Source of the DNA: Hymenobacter cellulosilyticus
GTDB taxonomy: Bacteria; Bacteroidota; Bacteroidia; Cytophagales; Hymenobacteraceae
DNA: 64,000 nt
NCBI RefSeq assembly: GCF_022919215.1
Contig: NZ_CP095046.1
Location: forward strand, 2,470,501-2,534,500
Direction of reading: 5' to 3'
The notes beneath the pieces were generated by a model that searched no databases, had not been told where the DNA came from, and saw only the letters and a list, made by a program, of their open reading frames with translations. This document shows positions 10,515 to 19,545 of the stretch, one piece after another (the stretch's first letter is position 1; every line of letters begins with the position of its first letter). Made by a program: the position numbers and the translations under genes.

Positions 10515-11462
10515 ATGGCCATGCGCCTGCCCGTTCGCCGCTACCACCTGCCCGACGTGCGCCGCCGGCGTTCCTACCGCAAGTTTATCGTGTGGCTCAA
10601 GCAGCTGCACATCTCCCACGGCCGGGCCTCGGTCTACGACGTGGTGGACCGCATGATTCAGGAGCTCAAGCTCGACAGCATCAGCAAGCGGGCCAGCTAC
10701 ATGGCTTTCAATCTCACGGTGGCCCTGTTTCCGACCATTATCTTCCTCTTCACGCTGATTCCCTACATTCCGGTGCCCAACCTGAACGTGGACATTCTGC
10801 AGTTCTTGGGCGACATTATCCCGCGGGAAATGTACGTGGCCGTGTCGGGTACTATCGAGGACATTGTGAACATTCCGCACGGAGGCTTGCTGTCCTTCGG
10901 TTTCGCCGCCGCCCTGGTACTCAGCTCCAACGGCATCATGGCCTTGCTCGACGCGTTTGAGAAGAAGTACCCATCGTTTAAACGCCGCACCTACCTGCGT
11001 AAGCGCGTCATTGCCACCTTGCTCACGGTGGTACTTTCGGCAGTGCTGCTGCTGGCCATTGTGGGCATTTTCTTCGGCACTTACATCATTGATGCGCTGG
11101 TTTTCCACGAAATTGTGCCGGAGCAGTTTACCAACCAGCTGATTTCCATCCTGAAGTATGGCTCCGTGGTCGGCCTGTTTCTGCTCACTACCTGCCTGGT
11201 GTACTACTACGTGCCGCCGATTCACGACAAGTGGCCGTTTTTCTCGGCGGGAGCCGTGGTGGCCACGCTGCTGATTTTTCTGGTGTCTTCCCTGTTTATC
11301 CTCTACGTCAAGATTTTCGACAGCTACAATCACTTCTACGGCTCCATCGGTACGCTGGTAGGTTTTATGGTGTGGCTCGACTTTGTGTGCATGACCCTGA
11401 TTCTGGGCTTCGAAATCAACGTCAGTATCGACGCCGTAACCGGGCGCCTGAAAAGCCGGTAA
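10515..11462 (+). CDS. YihY/virulence factor BrkB family membrane protein
   Basis: 315 residues, multi-pass inner membrane protein of the YihY/UPF0761 family. The basic N-terminal helix region is followed by the RASYMAFNLTVALFPTIIFLFTLIPY segment that opens the family core, then LLSFGFAAALVLSSNGIMALLDAFEK, and three more hydrophobic segments ending in GSIGTLVGFMVWLDFVCMTLILGFEIN, the usual C-terminal signature. About 6 membrane segments are visible. The function of the family is not settled (it was once called RNase BN in error). The start at 10515 follows the thioesterase stop by one base. Confidence 0.88.
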   Translation: MAMRLPVRRYHLPDVRRRRSYRKFIVWLKQLHISHGRASVYDVVDRMIQELKLDSISKRASYMAFNLTVALFPTIIFLFTLIPYIPVPNLNVDILQFLGDIIPREMYVAVSGTIEDIVNIPHGGLLSFGFAAALVLSSNGIMALLDAFEKKYPSFKRRTYLRKRVIATLLTVVLSAVLLLAIVGIFFGTYIIDALVFHEIVPEQFTNQLISILKYGSVVGLFLLTTCLVYYYVPPIHDKWPFFSAGAVVATLLIFLVSSLFILYVKIFDSYNHFYGSIGTLVGFMVWLDFVCMTLILGFEINVSIDAVTGRLKSR

Positions 11463-11550
11463 GCTCTTCATAGCGAATCAGGTAGCGGGTTTGAAGAAAT
11501 GCGGCAATAGAAAAAGAGTACAGAAAGCACGAAAAAAATGCGCTATAGGT

Positions 11551-11581
11551 ATTGTAAACAAACAAAGCCCTATTACTTTTG
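11551..11581 (+). promoter_or_regulatory. Bacteroidota-type promoter for tRNA-Ser
   Basis: TTG at 11552-11554, exactly 19 bases, then TACTTTTG at 11574-11581. This matches the -33/-7 consensus TTG-N19-TAnnTTTG of Bacteroidota housekeeping sigma factor and sits 30 nt before the first tRNA. Confidence 0.75.
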
Positions 11582-11610
11582 CCATCCCAAACCATTCACC
11601 GAATACCTAC

Positions 11611-11696
11611 AGAGAGGTGGCAGAGTGGTCGAATGCGACGGATTCGAAATCCGTTATACCGGCAACGGTATCGGGGTTCGAATCCCCCCCTCTCTG
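11611..11696 (+). tRNA. tRNA-Ser (anticodon CGA)
   Basis: Acceptor stem AGAGAGG/CCTCTCT with G discriminator, D-loop GGCAGAGTGGTCGAATG typical of class II tRNAs, anticodon loop TTCGAAA (CGA), a long variable arm (TACCGGCAACGGTA) and T-arm GGGGTTCGAATCCCC. 86 nt. CCA is not encoded. Confidence 0.95.
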
Positions 11697-11705
11697 CTTT
11701 TTTCT

Positions 11706-11733
11706 AACGGCTTCAATGTGAAGCCGTTCTTTT
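11706..11733 (+). terminator. terminator after tRNA-Ser (CGA)
   Basis: Perfect 10-bp hairpin AACGGCTTCA/TGAAGCCGTT with 3-nt loop followed by CTTTTT. Confidence 0.85.
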
Positions 11734-11761
11734 TACCGGATTACACGTAATTACCACACCT

Positions 11762-11846
11762 AGAGAGCTGGCAGAGTGGTCGATTGCGGCGGTCTTGAAA
11801 ACCGTTGAGGGTTAAACCTCCGGGGGTTCGAATCCCTCGCTCTCTA
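11762..11846 (+). tRNA. tRNA-Ser (anticodon TGA)
   Basis: Acceptor stem AGAGAGC/GCTCTCT, class II D-arm, anticodon loop CTTGAAA (TGA), long variable arm (GAGGGTTAAACCTC) and T-arm GGGGTTCGAATCCCT. The discriminator base read here is A rather than the G usual for serine tRNAs. CCA is not encoded. 85 nt. Confidence 0.93.
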
Positions 11847-11851
11847 CAGTG

Positions 11852-11888
11852 AAAAGGCCCGTTTCCAGGATTGGAAACGGGCCTTTTT
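11852..11888 (+). terminator. terminator after tRNA-Ser (TGA)
   Basis: Near-perfect hairpin AAAAGGCCCGTTTCC/GGAAACGGGCCTTTTT with a short loop and T run, 6 nt after the tRNA. Confidence 0.88.
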
Positions 11889-11928
11889 CTTTGTTATCAC
11901 CTGCCACTTTTCTACTAATTAATTGTTC

Positions 11929-14478
11929 ATGAAATTAATTTCTACGCATTGTTTGCTGGTGTTGCTACTTGGGCTGTTTGGTAGCGCAGTGCCCTGCGCG
12001 CAGGCTCAGCAACTGGATCCGGCCTTTGTGCCTACGATGCTAACCAATCGGTTAACTACCAGCGACTTTGTAACCCGCTCGATGCTGGTGCAGCCTGATG
12101 GCAAGATTATCGTGGCAGGTATTTACGATTACCTCGATGGCAAAATAACCAGCTCGGTGCGGCGGTTAAATGCGGACGGCACTCCCGACGCGGCTTTTCT
12201 AACCCAAACCGGGACGGGGCCAGATGTAATCTACGCTGGTGACTTAGCTTTGCAGGCCGATGGTAAAATTCTGGTCGGCGGGGAATATGCTTATTATAAT
12301 GGCATCCACACTGCCGGCCTGACCCGGCTCAACCCAGATGGGAGCGTTGACCGAAGCTTTAACGTAGGTGGCACCGGGTTTTATGCGGGGATTGGCACGG
12401 CTGATATTACCAGTGTGGCAGTTATGCCGAATGGGAAAATACTGGTGGGAGGTGAACTTACGACCTACAACGATGTGCCCGTGGGGCAACTCGTATGCCT
12501 GAACCCCGACGGCTCTCTGGATACATCCTTTGAATTTGGAGCCAATACTATCACGTTTCCTACCAATGTGACGCGGATATCAACTATTCTGGTGCAGCCG
12601 GATAGTAAGATTATAATAGGAGGAGCCTTTACGAAGGTAGCCGGTACCACAGCCGGTCGTCTGGCGCGCCTGAACGCCAATGGTACGCTGGACAACACCT
12701 TTACGGTTGGTTCGGGTTTTAATAACGAAATCCGGGCTTTGGCTCTGCAGCCTGACAACTCCCTGCTGGTGGGTGGCGCCTTTACCCAGCTTGGTGGGCA
12801 GCCCAGCCCCAGCGTAGTCCGGCTAACGCCTACCGGTGCCCTCGATAATAGCTTTCAGGGTGGTACCATATCAGCCAGTGGTGTAGTATATCAGTTGCGG
12901 CTACGGGCCGATGGCAGCGTGCTGGTTGGGGGAAGGTTTACCAGCTACAACGGAGTGGCGCGGGGCGGCGTGGCGCATGTGAGCAGTGCGGGCGTGCTGG
13001 ATGCGGCATTTGCCGCCGGGGCCGGTATTGGAACCGTTACGGGCTCCGGAGCCGTGTACGGCACCGCCGATTTGTCGGCGGATCAAGTCCTGGTCGGGGG
13101 CGCTTTTCTGAGCTACGATGGAGTATCCCGAACGGGCTTGGCGCGGCTAAGCAGCGCCGGTGCGCTGGATGCTACTTACAACCCGGTTTATGCGAAAAAA
13201 GGCACGGTGGGCGAAGTAATACCCTTGCCCAACCGGCAGTTGATTGTCAGTGTTGGCTGTGATGAGCTCAATGGCCAGCCGGTCACCAAGCAATATCTTC
13301 TTCTAAATGAAGACGGCAGCTATAACTCGGAAATACCAGTGAGTAAAGTGGGTGGCTCCTATATGCAGGCTGATGGGCGGAGCTACGTTTTTACTCAGGA
13401 TAATGCCACTCTTCGTACGCTTTACCGGTTACTTCTCAACGGTGCCGTTGATCCTAGTTTCACTCCCGTTGCCCTGATAATGCCAGCGGGGCAGAGCAAC
13501 GTCACTATGAAGCTGGCTCCCGACGGCCGGGTATTGGTAACCGGAAACATAACTCGGGCCAACGGGCAGGCACGGACGGGTATGGCGCGTTTTTCCGCCA
13601 CGGGTGTCCTCGATGCCGCCTTTGCTCCAGCAACCCCGTGGAATGGCATTAATCAGACAATGACGGCAGTAGAAGCCGTGCAGAGTGACGGGAAAATTCT
13701 GGTGAGTTGGAACAATTATGTTGACAATACCAGCCATTTAGTCCGCTTCAATGACGACGGCTCCCCAGACAATACTTTCTCAGTAGGTGGGGCAGGGGGA
13801 GCGTATACCAGATTTACTACGACGTTGTTGCCGACTGGCAAGCTGCTAGTAGCGGGCAATTTTACCAGCTTTAATGGCCAAGCTGCGCCCCGGGGCTTCT
13901 TGCGCCTCAACAGCAACGGCACACCTGACCCAACGTTTGTGGCGGCCGTCGGTGGGCCGCCAACCTTGCTGCCCAACGGGCAGATCCTGGTGGTGGAACG
14001 GGCCTTAAGCAATAATACCTCTCAAATTCACCGCCTGCACGCTGACGGTAGCCGGGACGCTACATTCCGCACGATAAGCTCCCCCGGTGGGTATTTCTCC
14101 GAGACAGGAGTTTGGGGAACTGTACTGCAGCCCTGGGACGGAAAACTGCTGGCGTTTGGCGGCTTTGGTCTCATTGATGGCCAGCAGCGCGGGGGCTTGG
14201 CCCGCTTCACGGAGGTAGTGCTAAAGAACCAGCCTGGCCAACTTACTGCTCCGGTACTAAGTCTATTTCCAAATCCGGCGCACGGCTCTGTTAGGCTTAA
14301 AGTGGAGCCTGCTGCTAGCTCCCGCCCAGTGCAGCTGCTCGACTATTTGGGCAAGCAGGTCGGTGCTTTCCAGGTTCCGGCTCAGGCCTCCAGCATTCCA
14401 TTAAACGTGCAGGGCTTACCGGCCGGGCTATACATAGTTCGGTGTCAGGATTCTGTGCAGAAGCTTGTAATCGAATAA
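11929..14478 (+). CDS. delta-60 repeat (beta-propeller) protein with T9SS sorting domain
   Basis: 849 residues from the ATG at 11929 (an in-frame TTG at 11923 is possible). A signal peptide is visible (LLVLLLGLFGSAVPCAQAQ). The body is about a dozen copies of the delta-60 repeat, each carrying a variant of QPDGKIIVGG.F..YNG then R.LN.DG..D..F, for example near residues 50, 105, 165, 225 and 280. Such repeats build WD40/NHL-like propellers. The C-terminus (LSLFPNPAHGSVRLKVEP, LLDYLGKQVG, LPAGLYIVRC) is a T9SS type A domain. It is a secreted surface protein, ligand unknown. It is flanked by a tRNA terminator upstream and a strong bidirectional terminator downstream. Confidence 0.9.
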   Translation: MKLISTHCLLVLLLGLFGSAVPCAQAQQLDPAFVPTMLTNRLTTSDFVTRSMLVQPDGKIIVAGIYDYLDGKITSSVRRLNADGTPDAAFLTQTGTGPDVIYAGDLALQADGKILVGGEYAYYNGIHTAGLTRLNPDGSVDRSFNVGGTGFYAGIGTADITSVAVMPNGKILVGGELTTYNDVPVGQLVCLNPDGSLDTSFEFGANTITFPTNVTRISTILVQPDSKIIIGGAFTKVAGTTAGRLARLNANGTLDNTFTVGSGFNNEIRALALQPDNSLLVGGAFTQLGGQPSPSVVRLTPTGALDNSFQGGTISASGVVYQLRLRADGSVLVGGRFTSYNGVARGGVAHVSSAGVLDAAFAAGAGIGTVTGSGAVYGTADLSADQVLVGGAFLSYDGVSRTGLARLSSAGALDATYNPVYAKKGTVGEVIPLPNRQLIVSVGCDELNGQPVTKQYLLLNEDGSYNSEIPVSKVGGSYMQADGRSYVFTQDNATLRTLYRLLLNGAVDPSFTPVALIMPAGQSNVTMKLAPDGRVLVTGNITRANGQARTGMARFSATGVLDAAFAPATPWNGINQTMTAVEAVQSDGKILVSWNNYVDNTSHLVRFNDDGSPDNTFSVGGAGGAYTRFTTTLLPTGKLLVAGNFTSFNGQAAPRGFLRLNSNGTPDPTFVAAVGGPPTLLPNGQILVVERALSNNTSQIHRLHADGSRDATFRTISSPGGYFSETGVWGTVLQPWDGKLLAFGGFGLIDGQQRGGLARFTEVVLKNQPGQLTAPVLSLFPNPAHGSVRLKVEPAASSRPVQLLDYLGKQVGAFQVPAQASSIPLNVQGLPAGLYIVRCQDSVQKLVIE

Positions 14479-14515
14479 GAGGGCAAACTGCTGAGCAAGC
14501 ATCGGCCCTAATAAT

Positions 14516-14555
14516 ACAGAATGCCCGTTTTCAGCGCTGGAAACGGGCATTCTGT
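14516..14555. terminator. bidirectional terminator between delta-60 protein and paa cluster
   Basis: Near-perfect 16-bp inverted repeat ACAGAATGCCCGTTTT / GAAACGGGCATTCTGT whose loop (CAGCGCTG) is itself self-complementary. It lies between convergent transcription units. Confidence 0.85.
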
Positions 14556-14571
14556 ATTTCGGCCTAATCGG

Positions 14572-15351
14572 CTATCGGCTCTTAAACTGGCTGATGGCCG
14601 CGCGAGTGAAGTCGGACAATACCAGTCGGCCACTGATGGCCGCGCGCTGCACCAACAGCGTATCCCAGTGCTCGGTGCCCTGCCAGAAAACCTGTTTTAG
14701 GTCGGCCAAGGCTGCGGGGTTATAGGCCGCCAGCTTCTGGGCAAACGCCTGTACCGCTTGGTCCAGCTCGGCGGCGGTGGGTAGAACTTCAGCGTAAAGG
14801 CCCCGGTCCCGGGCCCACTCGGCGCTTCGAAACTCACCCGCGTCGAGGGCCAGCTGGGCGTAGGCCGACTGCCCGATTTTGCGCTCCACGGCTGGTCCCA
14901 CGACAAACGGACCAATGCCGACGACCAACTCGCTCAGCTTCACTGAGGCCTGGGCCGTGGCAAAGCAGTAGTCGGTAGCGGCGGCCACGCCTACGCCGCC
15001 GCCAATGGCTTTGCCCTGCACGCGGCCGATGATGATTTTGGGGCAGGTGCGGCAGGCATTAATCACCTTGGCAAAGCCGGAGAAGAACTCCAAGCCCTGG
15101 GCCTCGTCGGCAATGGCCATGAGCTCGTCGAAGCTGGCCCCGGCGCAGAAGGTTTTTTCACCTTCACTGCGCAGAATAATGACTTTGGTGGCCGCATCCT
15201 GGCCGGTGTCGCTTATCGTGTTGGCCAGCTGGGTGAGCAGGGCCCCGGGCAGGGAATTATGGCTGGGGTGGAAAAAGGAAACGGTGCTGATGCCGTGGGC
15301 GTCGGTAGTTACCTGGACTTTGCCGGCGGAAAGGGTATCGGTGGTGCTCAT
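14572..15351 (-). CDS. enoyl-CoA hydratase/isomerase family protein of the paa cluster
   Basis: 259 residues from MSTTDTLSAGKVQVTT; crotonase fold. The oxyanion-hole regions are CAGASFDEL and GKAIGGGVGVAAATDY. The first of the two catalytic glutamates of true hydratases is replaced (GGVGVAA) while the second is kept (KLSELVVGIG), a pattern seen in methylglutaconyl-CoA hydratase-like proteins. It lacks the Asp-bearing motif expected of the ring-epoxide isomerase PaaG, so I place it nearer PaaF (2,3-dehydroadipyl-CoA hydratase) but cannot fix the step. It is the last gene of the phenylacetate cluster, separated from paaZ by an inverted repeat, and ends at a bidirectional terminator. Confidence 0.8.
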   Translation of the reverse strand: MSTTDTLSAGKVQVTTDAHGISTVSFFHPSHNSLPGALLTQLANTISDTGQDAATKVIILRSEGEKTFCAGASFDELMAIADEAQGLEFFSGFAKVINACRTCPKIIIGRVQGKAIGGGVGVAAATDYCFATAQASVKLSELVVGIGPFVVGPAVERKIGQSAYAQLALDAGEFRSAEWARDRGLYAEVLPTAAELDQAVQAFAQKLAAYNPAALADLKQVFWQGTEHWDTLLVQRAAISGRLVLSDFTRAAISQFKSR

Positions 15352-15376
15352 GTAAGAATTGCTATGGTACAAGAAC

Positions 15377-15463
15377 GTCATGCTGAACTTGCCGAAGCAT
15401 CTCTACTGCTAAAGTAGTTTGATTACTAGAGCGGTAGAGATGCTTCGGCAAGCTCAGCATGAC
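15377..15463. repeat. intergenic inverted repeat (GTCATGCTGA family)
   Basis: Arms of 34 bp (15377-15410 and 15430-15463) starting GTCATGCTGAACTTGCCGAA, nearly perfectly complementary, with a 19-nt loop. A related element lies at 17582-17721. It sits between paaZ and the crotonase gene inside the cluster. Confidence 0.9.
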
Positions 15464-15471
15464 ACTCAGTT

Positions 15472-17522
15472 TTACTCCTGGTTTTTCTTCTTCACCATGG
15501 TTAAAATGGTGGCTACGGCCACGGTTTCGCCGGTTTCGTCCGACACATCCACGAGCCAGCGCACGATGCCCTTGGCTACGTCCTCGGCGTCGCGCTTTTC
15601 CTGACCGATTTTCTCTTTCACGGTCAGCTTCACGCCAATGGTCATGCCTGGGTAGACGGGCTTAGTGAAGCGGCACTCGTCGAGTCCATAGTTGAGCAGT
15701 ACCGGTCCTTTGCGTGGGTCTACAAACATGCCGGCGGCCTTGCTCAGGATGTAGTAGCCGTGCGCGACGCGGCCCGTAAAGAGCGTGCCTTCCAGGGAAG
15801 TAGCGTCGACGTGGGCGTAGAAATTGTCGCCCGACACCTGGGCAAAGCTGGTGATGTCGGCCTCCGTAACGGTGTGGCGGTGGGTCGTATACGTCTGCCC
15901 GATTTCCAACTCCTCGAAGTAGTGCTGGAAGGGGTGTTTGTCCTTTTCAATCTGCTTGGCCTTGGGCTGGTATACCTCCGTAATGGCCGTAATCATGGTG
16001 GGGGAGCCCTGAATAGCCACGCGCTGCATGAAGTGCTCCACCCCACGAATGCCGCCCATTTCCTGGCCGCCGCCGGCCCGGCCGGGGCCGCCGTGGATGA
16101 GCAGGGGCAGGGGGAGCCGTGCCCGGTGCTTTCCTTGGCTACTTCCTCATTGATAATCAAGATCCGGCCGTGGTGGGTGGCCGAGCCCAGCACAAACTCC
16201 TGGGCCGTGCGCGGGTCGTTGGTCGCCACTGAGCACACCAAGGAGCCTTTGCCCATGTTGGTGAGCGTAATGGCCTCGTCGATGTCCTTGTAAGGCATCA
16301 GGGTGCTCACCGGACCAAATGCCTCGATTTCGTGGGTGTCGGTGAACTTGAACGGCTCGGGGTTGAGCAGCAGGATGGGCGACATAAACGCGCCCACTTT
16401 GCAGTCGCCGCCAATCACCTGCACGTCGTCCAGGTTGCCATACACGATGGGCGTGTTCTGGGCCAGGTGCTCGACCCGCTCCCGCACACGCTGCATTTGC
16501 TCCCGGCCGGCCAACGCGCCCATCCGTACGCCTTCGGCCAATGGGTGCCCAATCGTCGTTTGCGCCAAGGCCTTGCCCAGGGCAATCTGCACGTCTTCCA
16601 CCAGGTTTTCGGGCACGATGATGCGGCGGATGGCGGTGCACTTCTGGCCCGCCTTGGACGTCATTTCCTTGCGGACTTCCTTGATAAACAGGTCAAACTC
16701 CACGGTGCCCGGCACGGCGTCCTGGCCCAGCACGGCGGCGTTGAGCGAGTCGGCTTCCATCGTGAAAGGCACGGCTTCGGAAAGAATCCGCGGGTGACCT
16801 TTGAGCTTGCGGCCGGTTTCAGCTGAGCCCGTGAAAGTCACCACGTCCTGGTAGTTGACGTGGTCCAGGATGCCTTGGCCGGAGCCGACAACCAGCTGCA
16901 AAGCACCTTCGGGCAGTATTTTGGAGGCAATGATTTCGCGCACCACGGCCTCGGTGAGGTAGGCCGAAGGCACGGCGGGCTTCACAATGGCGGGCATACC
17001 GGCCAGCAGGTTTACCGCAATTTTTTCCAGCATGCCCCAGATGGGGAAATTGTAGGCGTTGATGTGGACCGCCACGCCTTCCTTGGGCACCAGGATGTGG
17101 TGGCCCATGAAGTTGCCGGCCTTCGACAGCGCAATGGGCTCCGACTCGACGTAAAATGGCTTATCGGGAAACTTGCGGCGCAGGGAGGCATTGGCAAACA
17201 GGTTGCCAATACCGCCTTCGATGTCAATCCAGGAGTCGGCGCGGGTGGCCCCGCTGCGGTAGCTCAGGGTGTAGAAGTCCTCCTTCTTGCTGTCGAGGTG
17301 CAGGGCCAGGGCCTTGAGCATGCGGCCCCGCTCGTGGAAGGTCATCTTGCGCAGGGCTTTGTTACCGGTGTGGCGGGCGTAGTCAAACATGCCCGCGTAG
17401 TCGAGGCCTTCGCCGTTGGCAATGGCAATGACTTCGCCGGTGGAGGCGTCGTAGAGCTCGTGCTGCTCGCCCGAGCCGGCCGTCCAGCGGCCCAGCACGT
17501 AGTTTTCGAGGGTGGGAGTCAT
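15472..17522 (-). CDS. paaZ: PaaZ, bifunctional oxepin-CoA hydrolase / semialdehyde dehydrogenase (frameshifted)
   Basis: Two-domain enzyme of the aerobic phenylacetyl-CoA pathway. The C-terminal MaoC-like hydratase domain opens the oxepin-CoA ring and the N-terminal aldehyde dehydrogenase domain oxidises the resulting semialdehyde with NADP. About 683 residues, as in E. coli Paa[19 protein letters not shown] nucleotide-binding region and the catalytic Cys in KAGQKCTAI near residue 292. MaoC domain from about 525: the [10 protein letters not shown] motif holds the Asp/His pair. One base is missing in the run at 16110-16114, which splits the gene between the domains; both parts are otherwise intact. 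Start [13 protein letters not shown] at 17522. Confidence 0.93.
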
Positions 17523-17581
17523 GGGTATATTGGGAGGAAAGGAAGAGTAGAAAGGATGTATCAGAACGTAATCAAATGAAC

Positions 17582-17721
17582 GTCATGTCGAGCCTAGCAA
17601 GGCATTTCGCGTGCTGACGTTTTTAAACTAACCGTCATGCTGAACGCAGTCGAAGCATCTCTACTGCCACAGTAACCTAATTACCATTGCACGCGAGATG
17701 TCTCCCTTCGCTCGACATGAC
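17582..17721. repeat. composite intergenic repeat (GTCATG family)
   Basis: Contains GTCATGTCGAGCCTAGCAAG at 17582 and a second element beginning GTCATGCTGAACGCAGTCGA at 17634 whose partner arm ends CTTCGCTCGACATGAC at 17720. The arms share the GAAGCATCTC/GAGATG cores seen in the repeat at 15377. It lies in the 216-bp gap between paaY and paaZ. Confidence 0.75.
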
Positions 17722-17738
17722 GTGCTGGTGGTGGCAAG

Positions 17739-18338
17739 CTAAGAGTCTGCTTTGCGCTCAGCCCAGGTCTGGTAGCTGGCCTGCTGCAGCGCGCGGTCGG
17801 CGGGGACTTCACGCAGGGGCGCGCAGGCCTGCAAAGTGGCGTGCAAATCGGCGGGGAGCTGCATGTAAACATGCGTGCCTTCGGTTTTCCACTGCAGCAT
17901 TTCGTCGCTGACCTGCCGGATAATTTTGTGCGGATTGCCGACCACCAGGCTACGGGGCGGAATCACCTCGTCGGCCTTAATGAAGCTCAGGGCCCCGATG
18001 ATGCACTCGTCGCCGATGTCGACCCGGTCCATGAGCACGGCGTTCATGCCGACCAGCACGTTGCGGCCCACGGTGGCGCCGTGGATGATGGCGCCGTGGC
18101 CGATGTGGGCCATTTCCTTGAGCCGGGTGGTAGTGCCGGGAAACATGTGGACGGTGCAGTTTTCCTGCACGTTGCAGTTGTCTTCGATGATGATCTGGCC
18201 CCAGTCGCCGCGAATGGCCGCGCCGGGCCCGATGTAGACGTTGCGGCCGATGATGACATTGCCCGTCACGGCCGCCTGCGGATGCACGAAGGCCGACTCG
18301 TGCACAACCGGAACAATGCCGTTGAACGAGTAGATCAT
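17739..18338 (-). CDS. paaY: PaaY, hexapeptide-repeat (gamma-carbonic anhydrase-like) thioesterase
   Basis: 199 residues. Left-handed beta-helix repeats are obvious (VIIGRNVYIGPGAAI, HIGHGAIIHGATVGRNVLVG) with the metal-ligand histidines of the gamma-carbonic anhydrase-like family. In phenylacetate clusters PaaY is a thioesterase that relieves stalled ring-hydroxylated CoA thioesters. The start MIYSFNGIVPVVHESAF at 18338 overlaps the paaJ stop as ATGA, which indicates translational coupling. Confidence 0.9.
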   Translation of the reverse strand: MIYSFNGIVPVVHESAFVHPQAAVTGNVIIGRNVYIGPGAAIRGDWGQIIIEDNCNVQENCTVHMFPGTTTRLKEMAHIGHGAIIHGATVGRNVLVGMNAVLMDRVDIGDECIIGALSFIKADEVIPPRSLVVGNPHKIIRQVSDEMLQWKTEGTHVYMQLPADLHATLQACAPLREVPADRALQQASYQTWAERKADS

Positions 18339-19540
18339 ACCTTTTCGATGATGGCCGCGTAGCCCTGGCCCACGCCCACGCACATGGTCACGAGGGCGTA
18401 GCGCTTGTTTTGCTTGTGCAGCTCCAGGGCGGCCGTGTTCAGGATGCGCGCTCCGCTCATGCCCAGCGGATGGCCCAGGGAAATAGCGCCGCCGTTGGGG
18501 TTAATGCGCGGGTCGTTGCCTTCCAGGCCCAAGCCCCGCACGCAGGCCAGCGTCTGGGCGGCAAACGCTTCGTTGAATTCAATCAGGTCTATCTGGTCCA
18601 GCGTCAGGGCCGCTTTTTTCAGGGCCAGCTGCGACGCCGGCACCGGACCGATGCCCATGGTGCGGGGCTCCACGCCAGCTACGCCCATGGAAACCAGTCG
18701 GGCCCGGGGCGTGAGGTTGTGCTGCTTCAGGCCATCCTCAGAAGCCAGCAGCAGAGCCGCCGCGCCGTCATTCAGACCAGAGGAATTGCCGGCTGTAACC
18801 GAGCCGTTCTTACGAAACGCAGGGCGCAGCTTGGCCAGCACGTCCAGGGTCGTTTCCGATTTGATGAACTCGTCTTTAGCAAACAGCAGCGGCTCGCCCT
18901 TGCGCTGAGGAATGGGCACGCCCACGATTTCTTCGGCGAAGCGGCCCGAGTCCCGGGCCCGGCCAGCCCGCTGGTGCGACTCGTAGGCAAACTGGTCCTG
19001 GTCTTCGCGGCTGATGTGGTACTGATCCACCAGGTTTTCGGCCGTTTCGCCCATGACGTCGATGCCGTACATAGCCTCCAGCTTCTCGTTGACAAAGCGC
19101 CACCCGAAGCTGGAATCGTACATTTTGGAGTCGGTACCGAAGGCCTTGCTGGGCTTGGACATGACGTAGGGCGCCCGGGTCATACTTTCCACGCCGCCGG
19201 AAATGAACAGGTCCCCGTCGCCGCTCTGAATGGCGCGGGCCGCGGCAATGCTGGCAGACAAGCCCGAGGCGCAGAGGCGGTTCACGGTTTCGCCGGGTAC
19301 GGAAGTGGGCAGGCCAGCCAGCAGCAGGGCCATACGGGCCACGTTGCGGTTATCTTCCCCGGCCTGGTTGGCGCAGCCCAATATCACGTCGGCTATGCTG
19401 GCCGGGTCTACGCCGGGGTTACGTTTCAAGAGCTCCTGAATGACCAAAGCCGCCATGTCATCGGGGCGGATAGAGGAGAGGCTGCCGCCAAAGTTGCCGA
19501 TGGGCGTACGGATTCCGTCCACTAAATAAGCCTGCTTCAT
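18335..19540 (-). CDS. paaJ: PaaJ, 3-oxoadipyl-CoA / 3-oxo-5,6-dehydrosuberyl-CoA thiolase
   Basis: 401 residues, standard thiolase length. It performs the thiolytic steps that release acetyl-CoA and finally succinyl-CoA from phenylacetate. The nucleophilic Cys is in NRLCASGLSASI near residue 90, the catalytic His in SLGHPLGMSGARI, and the second Cys in VTMCVGVGQGYA at the C-terminus. NGGAISLGHP and AFAAQTL are typical. It starts 5 bp after the paaI stop and ends overlapping paaY. Confidence 0.92.
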   Translation of the reverse strand: MKQAYLVDGIRTPIGNFGGSLSSIRPDDMAALVIQELLKRNPGVDPASIADVILGCANQAGEDNRNVARMALLLAGLPTSVPGETVNRLCASGLSASIAAARAIQSGDGDLFISGGVESMTRAPYVMSKPSKAFGTDSKMYDSSFGWRFVNEKLEAMYGIDVMGETAENLVDQYHISREDQDQFAYESHQRAGRARDSGRFAEEIVGVPIPQRKGEPLLFAKDEFIKSETTLDVLAKLRPAFRKNGSVTAGNSSGLNDGAAALLLASEDGLKQHNLTPRARLVSMGVAGVEPRTMGIGPVPASQLALKKAALTLDQIDLIEFNEAFAAQTLACVRGLGLEGNDPRINPNGGAISLGHPLGMSGARILNTAALELHKQNKRYALVTMCVGVGQGYAAIIEKV

Positions 19541-19545
19541 ATTGG

